Shown here: one piece after another, positions 1-13,042 of the stretch | Layout of the letters: every line of letters begins with the position of its first letter | How positions within the stretch are numbered: the stretch's first letter is position 1 | Source: Morchella semilibera | Lineage: Eukaryota; Ascomycota; Pezizomycetes; Pezizales; Morchellaceae | Reading direction: 5' to 3' | NCBI GenBank assembly: GCA_009192285.1 | Contig: WBVU01000016.1 | Location: 1-64,000, forward strand | Length of the DNA: 64,000 nucleotides | Program-made: the position numbers and the translations under genes | Notes under the pieces: model-generated | The model's database searches: none | Told to the model about the DNA's origin: nothing | What the model saw: the letters and a program-made list of their open reading frames with translations, nothing else

Positions 1-1528
1 AAGTCTGGTAGGATAATATTATGTAATCCCCTTTCCGCTAGTAGAGTAGCTATATCTGGTCTATTCCCACCATAAGACAATCTATCTGAGCGATCTGTTA
101 CTCAGGATATATCTGGCATATCATCTTTACTCCATTTAGACGGGTACCACGGGGTGTGGGGATTTTTCTATTGCAACGCCGAAAGGTACTAAAACCGATT
201 TCCAAATGGATACAGTTGTTTGAGCTTCATGTGATATTTCGAACCTACATGTACTTATTCTTGTGAATTTAGCTAGTGTCCTCTGGATGGAAACAAACCA
301 GAAATCCCCGTGAGAGCGTCTAAATTTAAGTTTAGTAATTCACCGGAGCTTTTGGGACCACCCACCGGATTAACCGCGGTGTATAACATCACCCATACTT
401 ATGTCAGCATAGAGATTTTCATGACAATAACTACATGTACTTATATGTAACTCTCCTCAATACCCCAATTCAGCTTGAAGCTTGCCTAGACCTCAATGAT
501 GATATGCCTAGCTTCCATGTGCCATTGACGTTCATAACATCTCACTCGCAGAAACGGGTACATATCCTTTACGGTAGGTTATAACTTTGTCTCAAAGCAT
601 ACATACTTCATGTGCTTACCTATCAACCCACCGCTACGTGTTCATGCCAGATCCCAACTAGAAAACCTGATCAAAGACTCAGTGCCCGTTTGCCATACCG
701 TATTATTCCACTGGAAGGGACCAATGGCAACCACTCTCTTCACACAGAGACTAGCGTTCGTTTAAAGTCTCAATTTTGCCCTTATCCATCATAAGAAACT
801 GGTATCTTCTACCGTATTTGATGAACCTATATATACATGTATACATACATACCTTAGGACTTTCGCCTCACAGGCCTAGGCTGCCTCGACAGGTTTGTTG
901 GTGGCAAGGGTTGGAGAGGGGGGGAGCTTTCCTTACCTTGGTACTTGCTGTACACATCACGAATGACTCTTCCCAACAAACAGGCGACTCATGTATGTAT
1001 GTACCTACCAGGAAGTCAAACATTTGATATATCGGAGTAGTGTTTCTTGGCAAGTACTGTCCTTGTACTACACCCCACAGTGCACTGTGGCGCTCAAGAT
1101 CAGGCAACCTACAATATAGAGTGGCGAAGAGAGGCGCCGCGCGGCCACCTTTGGACCTACCAGAGCTTTCGAATGCAGTTGAGCTGACGAAGACAATCCC
1201 TACCTCCTCCTACTGCTGTCCCATCACCCACAACCAGAGCATACATACATACCTCGCTTTCCAGCCCTCCCCCGCCCCACATTGCCATTTATCTTACAAC
1301 TTCCTTTCAACTTCCTTTCAACTCTTCCTTCCCCCCCCCCCCCCTTTTGTTGAACGTTGTTTCAATATACAGAGGATACCCGACCGCATAAGGACCTCAA
1401 AATTAGACAGCATATCTCATAAACAAGGCTGAGTTTTATCGGTGAACCACTTGCTAAGAGAAACTATTAAAGTGGTTTTTGTTCTCAGTCGATCAAGCGA
1501 GCGACAGAAAAAAGTACGCGACCCAACC
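1..1528. other. Upstream intergenic region and leader of the PB1/UBA gene
   Basis: I see no convincing gene here. TACATGTA palindromes lie at 246, 432 and 834. From about 1190 the + strand turns pyrimidine-rich, with TTCCTTTCAACTTCC repeats and a run of 14 C at 1331-1344, which looks like a fungal CT-rich promoter or leader. The 5' exon of the following gene may lie inside 1190-1460, because its PB1-like reading frame is open back to 1433 without an ATG. Confidence 0.5.
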
Positions 1529-4500
1529 ATGCTACCGACTTTTCAGGTCCGTGGCCTTCGTTGCTGCTCGTCTGATTCGATCTCTGGGGCCGATGAGGGT
1601 TGGGCCGACGTCCAGCTTGACAATGAATCTCAGTACGAGCAACTTATTCATGAACATCCGGAGGCGATTTTGAGCTATGTCGACGATGATGATGGCGAAA
1701 TCATCACTGTAAGTAACCACATTGAAATAATCTCTATTCTCTAGCGATCTCTTGTTTTTGATTCCTTGAACGAGTTATTAGCATTCTTGTACGAGGGCAT
1801 TTTGGCATTTGTTACCCTCCTTGAGATAATAGACTTTTCACCTTTTTTCCCTTTTTTCTTTCGGAAAATTATATGTCCCGGTGCATGTACTTCCCTTTTT
1901 CCCGCCTATCTAGATTTTCTCATCTAATAACTGCTCTTTTAGGTTGGTTCAACGGATGAGCTTGTCGCACGCGTTGAAGAACTACAGCCGCTCTCACCAG
2001 TCATCTTCGATCTTTTGGCCTCGCCTTCCCATCAGGACTATGAAACCGCACTCAGACTATGGCGGCAGGTCATCCAGGCCGATACCAATGCTCCTGCAAA
2101 AGGCAAGGGTAAAGGAAAAGAAAAAGAGCATTTGGAGAGCATCGGTAACGCCGAATCTACCAGTTCTACCAGCACTAAATCAATGAGCTTTAGCGATGAT
2201 GGCACTCCGAGCCCGAATGATAACGATCCAGAAGCCAGCGAAGCACCTGCTCAAGAACCACTACTTAGCTTGCTCGAGAGTGAACTTGAGAAAATTTTCC
2301 AAGCTACATCGGGTGCGTCATCTCCGGTCGAGGGTGCAGCTTCTCCTGTGCGTTCCCCTAGTCCAACCCCAAGCAACCTGCAGCAGCACCCAAGTGTAGT
2401 TCTTGGACAAACGATTCGTACCATTGCACAGAACGTCGGGCGTGTTGCTATTGAGCTTCGAAATGATCTTCCATCGCACACTCAACCAACTGTTGAGGCC
2501 CTCAACACAGCACTCCACTCTGCTATTGGGTCATTCACTTCGCAGCTACAGGTAGTCGCTCTAGAGGCTGCTGCTGCCGCCCGGGGTGCAGCCCAGGCTA
2601 CTAGGGATATGAATGTTTCTGAACTTGAGGCAACTGGGAGAAGGATGAGGGAATTGGCTGAGACTGTTGGCCATATTGCTGTTCAAGGAGCTGGCGTTGC
2701 CAAGGAAGAGGTTGATAAGGCACTTGGCCATGTGAGCGGTCTTGGATCAGTTAGTGGAAAGGCAGAGGAAGTACCGGATGAAAGTGAGGAGACTGCAAGC
2801 CCGGCCAAGGCAAAGGGTGAAGAGAAAGAGACCCCAAAGGATGTAGCAGACTCTGAGAAAGGAGCCCAGTCTGAAAACAAGCAGGCCAGTCAAGATCTAG
2901 GATTGGAAGGGATCCGCAACACAGTTGATGCTATGAACATTCCCGCTAGTGGTGCTGGTACCACAACCCGACAGTCCAACTCGCTCGCGGATTCTTCGTC
3001 TGACGATGAGCCGGATATTCCTGGCGTATCATCACGTAATGGACACCGCCGTCGCCGCCCTTTCGACCCTCTCAGACCTCAAGGTGGACATGTTGATGGA
3101 CCCGCGAGAATTGGTACATACCCACATTCCTGGCTACTAGGACCTCATATGTCCCATCCTAGACACCCTAGACATGGTAGGCCCGGGCCGCATTATAGTG
3201 GTCCTCACAACGGTCCCCCGTCACCACATGGTCTGCACCATGGTCCCCCACCACCTCATGGCGGGCCCCACCATGGCTATCACGGCGGGCCTCCCCGCGA
3301 AGGTCCACCGCCACCTTGCCAACAGTATCCTGGGATGCCTGGATCACACCACTTCTCACCTCCTCCACCACCTCCACCTCCGCCCCCCCCGCCACCAACT
3401 CCACCACCACCGCCACCACCACCTCCAGCAGCCTATATCAGTCAACCCATTCCCACTCCTGGGCTGCCCCCCTCATCTTCACCCTCTCGTACTCTTCACT
3501 CCCCACCACGTCCTGCACCTCCACTTAGCCCTAAATGGTGTGGAACCAATCTTTTCGATGATCTCATAAACCCAGATATGGTGGCCGAGAGTTCGGGGGC
3601 CGAGTTCCGTGTTACAAAGATTGCCGAAGAACCCAACAGAGACCAACAAAGAGAAAATGCTGGAAACGCCAGAAATACTCCACCTATTTACCCATTTATC
3701 CGCCGCTCTCACACAGTGCACGCATCACCAGCGGTCCCAGACAGCAGAGAGCGATGGGCTTCCCCAAGTTATTCAGCTGGTATTCCATCAATTCACTCAG
3801 CTGGACATGTGATGCGTCATTTCCCATCTCTTTCAGGCTTCGCCTCCTCTGGCGCACATGCTGGGGGGTTGAGGTCGCAAGCCTCAGTCCCGAACTTCTC
3901 TACCGGACGAATGTTTTCTACCCAATTTCGAGCCCCATCGGAAGATAAGAAACCCTTGATAGATGTTGGGGAAAATCCCTTCGCGACGCCTCCAAGACAA
4001 TCCTCTCCGACTGTGGAGCCAACCGTTTTAGATACCCGCAATGTTAAGGAGTCGCAATCACGTACAACTCCGGGTCAGTGGCCGTCGGCCGTTCTTATCC
4101 CCCCCCCTCCCCCCCCCGCGCCCATTGACGCATTCTCCCCACGCGGTTTACATCGTGCAAGCTCGATGGGTGTTTTCGCTACTAAAGGAGCTAGAAGTAG
4201 CCTTTTTGGTGGGCACGAGGGAACTACTGAGACCAATCCATTCGCTGAACCTAGAAGAAGAAGAAGGGAAAGCAAATTGAAAGACAAGACAGCGGAGAAT
4301 AAAGAGAGCGATTGGGACTTCTATTCCAGCCCTAATATCCTAGGCAGTTCCCCCAAGAACCAAGAGGAGAAGCAGGGGAAGAATGTTCGTGACAATGATA
4401 ATGATGTAGATGCATGTGTTGCACGTCTACTCGAAATGGGATACGCTGAAGATGAGAGCGAGAGTGCACTCGAGAGATTAAGGGTTTACTCTCAGATTGC

Positions 4501-4570
4501 TGAAGGAAGAGTTGATGATGCCGTTGATTTATTGGAGGAGGAGAAGGAGGCTTGGGGACAGAGAAATTGA
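1529..4570 (+). CDS. PB1- and UBA-domain protein with long disordered proline-rich centre
   Basis: There are two visible exons, 1529-1708 and 1943-4570, joined in phase 0 (donor GTAAGT, acceptor TTTTAG). The N-terminus has the acidic OPCA-like run DDDDGEIITVGSTDEL, typical of PB1 domains. The C-terminus (about the last 55 residues: VDACVARLLEMGY, then AVDLLEEE) is a UBA domain, which in known proteins binds ubiquitin. Between them lie a helical alanine-rich stretch and long low-complexity Pro/Gly/His segments with poly-proline runs (genomic 3160-3440). PB1 plus UBA recalls p62/NBR1 selective-autophagy receptors, but no ZZ zinc finger or NBR1 Ig-like domain is visible, so that role is inference. 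The start is uncertain: 1529 is the first in-frame ATG, but the frame upstream (TIKVVFVL from about 1463) looks like PB1 strand 1, so the true start probably lies in an unidentified upstream exon. Confidence 0.7.
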
Positions 4571-7500
4571 CCGTGAGTATTTGACTTGGATATATGTAAG
4601 ACTGCTTTTGGGTAGGTTATTTTCTTGTTTCAGCTATGATTCTTTTTTCCGTCTCTTTTTTATCTTGTGAGGATTTCTGGTTTGGAGTTTCAAAATGAAA
4701 CGGTCGAAATGTTTTGAGATTTACTATCGAGCCATGTGCCTTTCTAGTTCTTGAATTTGTGACTGATTTGATTTCTTGGTTGAGTACATGTATCTTGGTA
4801 TCTTACTTGGTGTGAGAGGGGGAAAAGTAAAAAAAGAAAAAAAAAATCGACGGGAGGAAGAAGAGTTATTAACGTTCATTAAAACAATATGATTATTATT
4901 TGCGGGTACCCTTTAAGTCAACAGTTGGCCAGGTAGAACGGGGGAATTTGCAGTCGTTTATAATCCGTGTAACTGGTAATCTTTTAAATCCTAGAGCTCT
5001 TCATGTTAGTTTGTACCATTAGTACGTGGTCGGTTGTTCAGTAGGGGCCAATGATCAACCGCTAAGATTCAAAATAGGTGCATTCTTTGACATGCGGTCT
5101 TGAGACCAAACATAAGATCTGAGAAGTACTGTCTAGTACCGGTCGGTTGCCGTTGGGGTCCCCTTGGTGTTTTGTGCAGAGTCTGGTATAATTACTGCAA
5201 ATATGGGTCTTGAGTGCGGTAGTCCTATTAGCCTTTAAAGGAATTTTTTACTATGAGCATGGACCAAGAAACGAAACTCATTCTTTTCGTGCTGATTTCC
5301 TCATCTAAAAAAAAAAAGTTAGTCCACCAGGGGCAGGAATCGAACCCACCCCCATGCGCGGCTGGGGAACCTCTCCTCCACGACCACCCCATTTCCATCC
5401 CACACAACCACTACCCACAGCCTCTCAACGCATGGTGGCAGTGGCCTTTTTGCTCTCTTAACCCAATGGATTCAATTTGGCCAAGAGCCCCCCAGACCAC
5501 AATAGAATTAGTACGGAAGTCAGCAAGGCCCACACCCGCAACAATTCTACTACTTCTTGGCCCTTAGATGCAGACAAAATAAACCTAAGTGGTGTTAGAA
5601 AAAGGGGAAAACAACCGCCCCACCCCCAGGTCACATAGGGCACACTTTGTCCTTAGGTCAGTGCCCTTCTTCTGCCGTCATAAAACCATGGGTCGCCCCA
5701 CACCGTGGCCACTTAGTAGAGGTAATAGTACTTAATTTGGAGAGCCGGTTTGGAAATCTTCTGAAGAGAAACGACTTGACATTGTACTTTGGAGCACAAA
5801 ACCCCGACTAATTAATCCTGCAATATGAGTGCAACGCAACAAAACCTTTACAAACTGAACTAGGGAGGTTGATTTGTCGCACTTTAAGAGCACATATACA
5901 ACTCATATATAAGTTATGCAACTCACAGTCGTGGTGAGAACCAGTGTACTGTATCTTTGTCCCTGTAGTACGTGTACCTCAGCATTCAATTGGGCATCGG
6001 TATCGGGCATTACAAGACTTGTAAGACTTCCTCGCCCTCCCTAAGGTCAAGGGGGAGGAGGAAGACGGGAGGAGGAGAAGGAGGAGAGAGGAGGAGGGAA
6101 GGAAAAAAGAAAGGATGCTGGAATGGTAACCTCTCTGCCCACTAAGAGTGAAAATTCCTACAGACAGGAAGCACTGTGCGTCAAGAAGTGTCATGGACCG
6201 TGAATTACAGCTGCTCCCGTTACTTCCGACAAAGGTTTCGTACATAAAGGCCACACCGTCCGATTGGTCTCTCCAGGGAGCCAACTACATGTAGTCCACT
6301 CATTATCCCTATACACTTCTGGATATATAGTTACATACCAGCCTTCCCCACCAAGCAGACTTTATGGCTTTCAGGGCTCTTGCCCCTCATACCAGTAAGA
6401 GCGGCAACCCTACATAGATAGACCAAGCCTTCCTCAAATCCCAAACTTCGGGATCTAACACGATTACAAGTGGCTTGGGTACACGCCGCGAACACCCAAA
6501 CGCTGTCATTTTGTAGGTCCTTTGGCTCTTTGACCAGCGACATTGCCAGGGTTGAGGGACCTGCACCTGAATTAGCACATGCTCCCAGCATTGATTGATT
6601 GATAATTCATACATTCCCAGTCTCTTAATAAAACGGTGGCCACACAAAAGATTACCCCCCATGAATTTCTACTTTCTATCCGCTGCTCAATAGGTACCGC
6701 AAGGCTGTGTGTTCCGATGACTGGTAGGGAGCCAATTTATCGAATCAAGGAGGAGACAGCTGGTGCATTGAAAAGACCGACAACTAAGCTACATGTATCT
6801 TTATACATAGTCCTAGAGAGACAAATTTATCAAGCCAAATAATGTTTTCCCAAAAGACCACACTTATGGTATACATAACTTGCTGTCAGGTATCGCGCCA
6901 CGGTACATACAATCTCCGCCGTTTTCCCCCAGGAATGTCTAGCAACAAAAGAAGGCCCCACGTTCAAGATTACTCCCTTGAATGGAATACGTTATGAGCT
7001 CTAATGCTGCAAGAATCTAATGGAAAAATCGATGGATTCTTCGGTAGAGTACATAGCATGTTTCCCTCTAAATGGTACCACCTCTACGTTCGAGCGTTTC
7101 GAGTTCAAAGACAGAAGGGTCCTATAGTTCTTGTCAAGATATATATGAAGAGGCTACAGATTAGTCTCCAAGGATACATCGAAGCATTTCATCTATATCG
7201 TTTAGCCCTTAAGTGAGTACAGCCTCGTATATCGATCTAGATATATTGTTTAGTTAGCATATCACTTATATCAGAATATCTCTCGCTCGGACATAAAAAG
7301 AGGTAGCCGATATAGAGTTATGAGAACTATGCGGTATGATAGAAATCACGGGAACTATTCAAATTCTGTAGAATATTATCTCTAAAAATATCAGATACGG
7401 GGAGAGATTTTTCTGGTTGAAGATGCTCTGGGAAAAGTAACTACCTACCTTTCCCCTAGCAGTAGTAAAGTAAGTTCTGGTATTCTTGCAGAAATTGAAA

Positions 7501-10376
7501 TTAGGCCAAGCAAAGTTCCGTAGCCCCCCCATGACGTTCCGAAGACCATGATTGAAGGACCTGACTAGGAAAGGGCCATTAGAAACCAGTACCGAGTCCG
7601 GACTAGTTGAGGGCCCCATCAACACTCAAGAAGCTGACATGCTGGTAGTCGAAGAATAACCCGGAAATAATTCCGTGGAGATCGCCACCTGTAATGGAGT
7701 GCTCAAAGGTAATCTGAGGTAATTCGCGACCACGTCAACCACATTAACCCAACCTCAACTCATAGCGGCCCGCACAGCTGTCACCGTCTCCGAAGAATTT
7801 CACTGAGCGGCAATAGCCCACACGTCCGTGCTTTTAGACGAACGCAATCGTCATTGTAGAACGATGCATGGCCTCGAAAAGATGTTGATTTATTTTGAGA
7901 TTGCCGTATGTAAAAGAGTGAGTAATGAAGAGTTCTCTCGCAGGGGTAACATGTTGTAGTATTTGATGAAGGCGCATAGACAGGTGGGCCCCGCCATAGA
8001 GTATGTTGTTATCGGTGCTGCCCTAGATTTCCCCTCTTTATACCAATTTACCCCCATGTCCTCTTATCCTTTCTTTTCGTGTCAACGGACCTCTTTGCCT
8101 CCCGCAGTTTTTGGTATATCATGCTGTCGGGTCCGCGCTCGTTTTTGCCTTCACCGGGATATGTGCACAAGATAGACAGGCTAATAAGTCCGACCTAAGA
8201 CTTAAAGAATTCCCAGCATGTTATGTTAGCAGAATATCCAAAAGCCGGGTTGTAGCGAGCCTCATGTAGGTCATAATAGCAGTAGATTGTAGACTGGTGA
8301 CGAAAATCTATGATCGTGACCTGAGCTGTTTCGATGCCTAGAGGTATCAGTCATCTGTGTTGTCTAGCACATTCATGGCACATCACTCGACTGCCTTCAT
8401 TTCGAGTAATCTGTTTTATTGTTTTTGTTATTGTTATTGTTTTTGTTTTTGTTGTTAGTTCATTAACTGTAGAGTAATCATTTTGCATGTCCTTATTTCG
8501 CACATTAGTAGTATCGAGGCTGTCACAGCAAATAGGCGATCCCCCAAGCTAGTAGCGAGCATGATTCGTTGTAACGTGATGATTCGATCGCCTACTAGAG
8601 CAATTAAATAACCAATTGATATATCTGCAGGATAAAATCATTCCTGGCATCCAGCTCCCGAGGAAGAAGTACTATTATCCCTTGGCTAGAATTCTCAAGT
8701 TCGCAGCTTGGCCCGTGCGCTCACTTAATAAGGTAAATTTCCTGCTTTCTACGCCATAGGGCATATCATAAAATTAATATTACCTCTGCCAAACAGGGAA
8801 ACTATTGGCTCAACGAGGGAAGTTGCAAATTTAAGGGCCATTCGTCAAAGAAATAGTAATTTATAGCCGAAATTGGATTATCGTATGTACCGTTAACCTT
8901 CCATGCTGTAGCACCTCGGTTTTGAGTAGTAAGTACATATACTTTTAAGTATTGGGGAAAGTACCTGCATAGATGCCGCTTCACCACTATCCCTTTATTT
9001 TCTGCTAGCCTTTATTTGCCCGATATAAGCAGATGACCACGGTCGAATCGTGATACATTCCTGTCCAGGTATGTACGTCCTCCTCGGGCTCGAGGTGTTC
9101 ACCCGTCCTTGCGAGACTTGTGATTCGACAATGCACCTCGTGCCCCCAATCATCAACGTGCACACACAACAACGGGAAGTCGGCACTCCGCATTATCATT
9201 GACGGTTGAATTGTAAATTGGGCCCAATTGTTGAAGTAGGTAATATGTGTTGTGGGATCCGGCAGCCACGATAATTGAGATGAAACGGTTTATCAGTCAT
9301 GAAAGATGATTCGGCGCTAAGCCTCACCCTTCCCCTGGTTCATCAACCATCACTCACCCCGCCAAGCCAATTGAGAATCTAATATGAGTGCGGGGAACCT
9401 CGCCAAGACTTCCCTTTCTGTCCTGTTCAGCCTTGAAACATGGATTAACCACCAGCGCCTATGATATAACAAGGACCCCTTTTTTCGCTTGTGTTGAGTT
9501 GTCCTAGTACCTACCCGGTAGGGAGATACATTTTACTGTAGGGTAGCAAGTGATGATTCGGGTCAGCTAGTGAGAATCTGGTAGTTTGTTGTCTCTACGC
9601 ATGTATGTGCAAGCTAGTTGTGTATGTTCTCAAAGTACTGTGCAGGCTACTTCGCGTGTGAAACACAACAGGTCAAATATGGACGTGGTAGATAGGCCGA
9701 TTATCCATAAAGGAGCTCTTGTCGGTACGGTTGACGTGGTGAGGGTGAAGGTGAGAACGGATTACGCGGCTGAGAGATGTGGGAGTACAGTAAACTCTGC
9801 GGGCTGCCCTATATTCTCTCTCTCGTAACAGTGCCTTTGATAAACACCTACAAAGAAGCAGCAAGAAACAGGGATGGTAAATACATGCAAAAGGGCATCC
9901 TCTAAACTGACAGGGGGGAGTGGGGTTGATGGGGAGGGGGGGGGGGAAACAGAAATTCAGGTGGTTGGGCTTGACAACCGCCTACCTTAGACTGGGGAGT
10001 AAAAAAGTATCTGTCTATACACATACACAGCGTTCTATCTGTTCCTGCCACGCAGTTCTCACACAACGATCAAAGGCGCGAGTGAAATACCTTTCGTCCC
10101 CCCTCTTTCTTACCCCCCTCCCCTTCTTCCTCTCTCTTGTTTCCTCCTCCTGCGGCGCACATTCATCATCACTCCTCACCACCACCCCCCCCCCCTTTCT
10201 GTGTTGTCACTCCATATTACGTTTCGTAATTTCTTTGGCTGCTCCGTCTACGGTGAGCAGTTTTAAGCCCGCGACAGTAAACATCAATCACAATTCATTC
10301 CTTCAGCCCCCTCAATACCGCCGCAACGTCGGACCTAACGACGACAACGGCGACGGGCACCACCCTCACCAGCTCA
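4571..10376. other. Long gene-poor intergenic region
   Basis: Open frames here are short and lack coding character. Contents: TACATGTA at 4785, 6286 and 6790; a tRNA-like element near 5.3 kb; GAGGA-rich tract 6045-6105; a T/G simple repeat near 8410-8460 (TTTTGTTATTG units); and a CT-rich leader with C runs at about 10080-10195, just before the MARVEL-like gene. AT-rich stretches at 7210-7400 and 8400-8640 could be decayed sequence, but I cannot name an element. Confidence 0.5.
5310..5400 (-). repeat. tRNA-like element (SINE head or pseudo-tRNA) with Pol III-type end
   Basis: On the minus strand there is a good internal B box (GGTTCGATTCC, 5338-5348) with a T-arm-like stem. About 15 bases further on comes a run of T (5308-5318 region on the + strand as A), like a Pol III terminator. 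An A-box-like TGGTCGTGGAGG lies about 45 bases upstream. The acceptor arms pair only partly and no clean anticodon arm folds, so a retired tRNA or a SINE head fits better than an active tRNA. Confidence 0.35.
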
Positions 10377-11073
10377 ATGGGCGAGGTGATGGTGGAACGT
10401 CCCGCCAAGCTGCGGCGATACCGCTGGCCGCACGCGCTCCTCGGTGTCATACTATTGATCCTCTTCATTTGCGCCTCTATAGTCCTCGGGTCCTTCGCGT
10501 ACTTCACGTATATCCAGCAAAAGCTCTTTGTCGCCGTGCCATGGTTAGTAGTATTCCTAGTTTAACTCTTAGCGCGCGCACAATTGTCGCTGTGGGGTTG
10601 TTGGGGTTAACGATGCCAATAACAGGTACTACTACTTCCTCCTCGCCATATGCATCGTAACCATCTTTTTCGTCTTCGCCGTTGTCGGGCTCTATGCTAT
10701 ACACCTCTTGCTTCCGGTCATAGTCTTGATAGGCTCTTTTGTGATGTTTGTACTTTGGCTCACAGGCCTCGTCAAAGCATCGATTGAGCTGTGGGGTCCA
10801 CTAGGAAGCATTAACGATAATTGTGTGAGATATGTGTATAACGATGATTACTGGGGCGGTGGAAGCCTATACACATTGGCAAGGATTCAGCAGGAAACCG
10901 TGTGTAACCTGTGGAAGACGACATTTGCCATGGAAATGATCGCTACGTGAGTACTATGTGTCTCTGTCAGAGTTTATGTGTTGTTTACTGATTGGAATTG
11001 TGATAGATTCCTCTTCGTCTGGATGATTTTGCTCTCGTGGCAAGTCATGAATCGAGCACGCCGCGGATACTGA
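10377..11073 (+). CDS. MARVEL-like four-helix membrane protein
   Basis: Three exons, 10377-10543, 10626-10946 and 11007-11073, give 184 residues. Introns have GTTAGT and GTGAGT donors and CAG/TAG acceptors; both joins keep frame and restore hydrophobic helices (W-YYYFLLAIC and AT-FLFVWMILLSW). Four membrane segments are visible at about residues 18-40, 56-80, 83-105 and 155-175. The segment between helices 3 and 4 carries Cys residues and YNDDYWGGG. Fungal MARVEL proteins have this size and layout, with a long 3-4 loop and short basic tail (NRARRGY), and sit in the plasma membrane or vesicles. The precise function is unknown. The family call rests on topology, not on a search. Confidence 0.65.
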
Positions 11074-13042
11074 TTCGATTACGCCAAAACTCGTAGTTCT
11101 TATTCGATTCCAATCCGTTTATTTTACGCTATAATGCCCGCATTAATGATACCAATTTCATATGTTCTATGATGGGGCGGGGTGGTATTCCTTTTTTTTT
11201 TTTTGTTGGTTGGTTGGAACGGAGTTGTATGCTTTCATGAGGGCGCGAGAGGAGGGAGGAGGACGACGTTACTATGACTATACGAGTAGATTAAAAAGAA
11301 ACGAAGGGATGGCATTTTGTAAAGATTAACTTGACATAAAAGAATTTGCTCTGTAAGGGGATCTTAGGAAAGGCACATGCTTTAACAAAAATATCTTGTA
11401 CTCCTGTGACCATCCCCGCTTACAATCAGTAATATCTAGCCACGATCCACGAGCCACACCCCACCAACCCCACGCTTCGTCGACATATTGCTAGATTGCC
11501 TACATACCTAGTGTGGTTGTTGAAATTGCCCTGCATGAAAGCACGCTAATCATTCTTGTGCATTCGCGTCTGTGGAATGACGTGCATGAAACCATGTCTC
11601 TAGTTTGTTTCTTTGATGGATGGGCGGATTGGATGTATCGATTGATTTTGAATCGGTGCGTTAGATGACGCGCAAATGAGAATAATGGAGGCGTCCAATC
11701 GGGTCGGGGTTATGGAGGGGGGAGACTGGACACCCTGAAATACATAGATCGAGTGATGAACCATGAATGGTTGAGGAGGAAAGGACTGAAGATATTTTAG
11801 TTGGACTGGGCGGAAACTCTCTACCTGTTGATTATCCCGTAAAATGACGTGCCTCCTTTGCTACAGTGCCCTCCCTCCACGTGTCCTCTACATTTCCCTT
11901 CGCTGCATGTGTGTCCAACAATGAACAACATTGCTATATCTGCCTTAGAGCACCGGCGGGGATTTCATCATGGTATTCGCCATCCTCTATACCTACGAGG
12001 CTCTTTCCTTGCCTATAATTGGGCCATAACTCACCAGCTGTAGATGGAAGGATTGTACGCTAATATATACCAGGCTTTGACCACCACCAATTGCAAGGTG
12101 TGGGTAGATATGAAAGCCTTAAGCGTTGGTCCTAATCTGCACTACAAATAAGGATGGGGGGGGGGGGGAAATAAATCATCTTACAAGTACTCTTAACGTT
12201 GTAAACTTCAGCCAATTAATAGGTAGTATCAGTATATTGAACCATAGATGAACTTCCAGAGCAGCCACCGGGGGGGTCGTAAGTACTATACATACAATAG
12301 AGCACCATACCCGTACCCGAATTAAGTGGATATCTACAAACAGAGCCTCAATATTTCAGTCGGTATGGCCATCGGTGTGTAGGCACCAGAGTGCACCAAG
12401 ACCTAATATCGCACTTCATGATATGTAGTTTTTCAATTACTTTGAAAGGGAAAAAAAAGGCCAGCTAGTGGCAGGAAATATCTTGGCACGTGATCTATAT
12501 CAAAGTTTGCTGACGCTCCATTGAGCCCACCAGTTACAAGCACACACTGCACTGTTTATCCGGCAATACTACACTTGTAGAGGGTATCATCTAGAGTCTT
12601 TTTCCCTTGGCGGTCGCATTCTCTTATACATCACTTAAGTGTGGTCCGGAGGTCTGCAAGGCTAAGTAGCGTTATAGCTTTGCTTCGAGGTAGAATCCTG
12701 CTGGGCAAAGTTGACTCAATGGAAGCTTACTCTCGTTATTAGGATGGACTTTCAGAAAAATTTTGCTGGGAAATAACTAACATTAATACACATTATCTGC
12801 TGTGAACGAGTATTAAACAATTCTTGATAGACATAATTTTCACCTCTCCTCCTCGGTCATTAGAAGCCAATGAGAAAAAAACTAAGATAAAAAAAAATAT
12901 CCATCCCTTAATAGTAAAATAAAAACACAACTAACAACTACGCAGTAAAACAGAAAGAGGAAGAAAAAAGAGAATAAAAGAACCCCATAACACCACCCCA
13001 AACACCACTGCCATTTTAAAAGCTACTTATCTCATACAGTCA
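11074..13042. other. Intergenic region between convergent genes
   Basis: No supported gene. There is a T run and T/G-rich stretch near 11190-11215 (likely the 3' end of the MARVEL-like gene), a G run at 12157-12168, and A-rich sequence 12870-12975 just downstream of apsB. A weak A-box/B-box look-alike at 12635-12710 was not accepted as a tRNA. Confidence 0.5.

Noticed and set aside
7359-7625. 88-codon frame on the minus strand in the 7 kb region
   Set aside because: No ATG-supported start, no domain, no partner exon, and flanks are AT-rich decayed-looking sequence.
4571-9900. Search for LTR, LINE or virus-like elements in the long gene-poor region
   Set aside because: No reverse transcriptase, integrase, capsid or transposase motifs and no long terminal repeats were seen in any frame.
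9920-10660. 246-codon frame overlapping the start of the MARVEL-like gene
   Set aside because: It runs through the CT-rich leader and exon 1 in another frame; the spliced MARVEL-like model explains the region better.
12635-12710. Possible tRNA or SINE with a B-box-like AGGTAGAATCCTG
   Set aside because: The B box is off consensus and no D, T or acceptor stem pairs.
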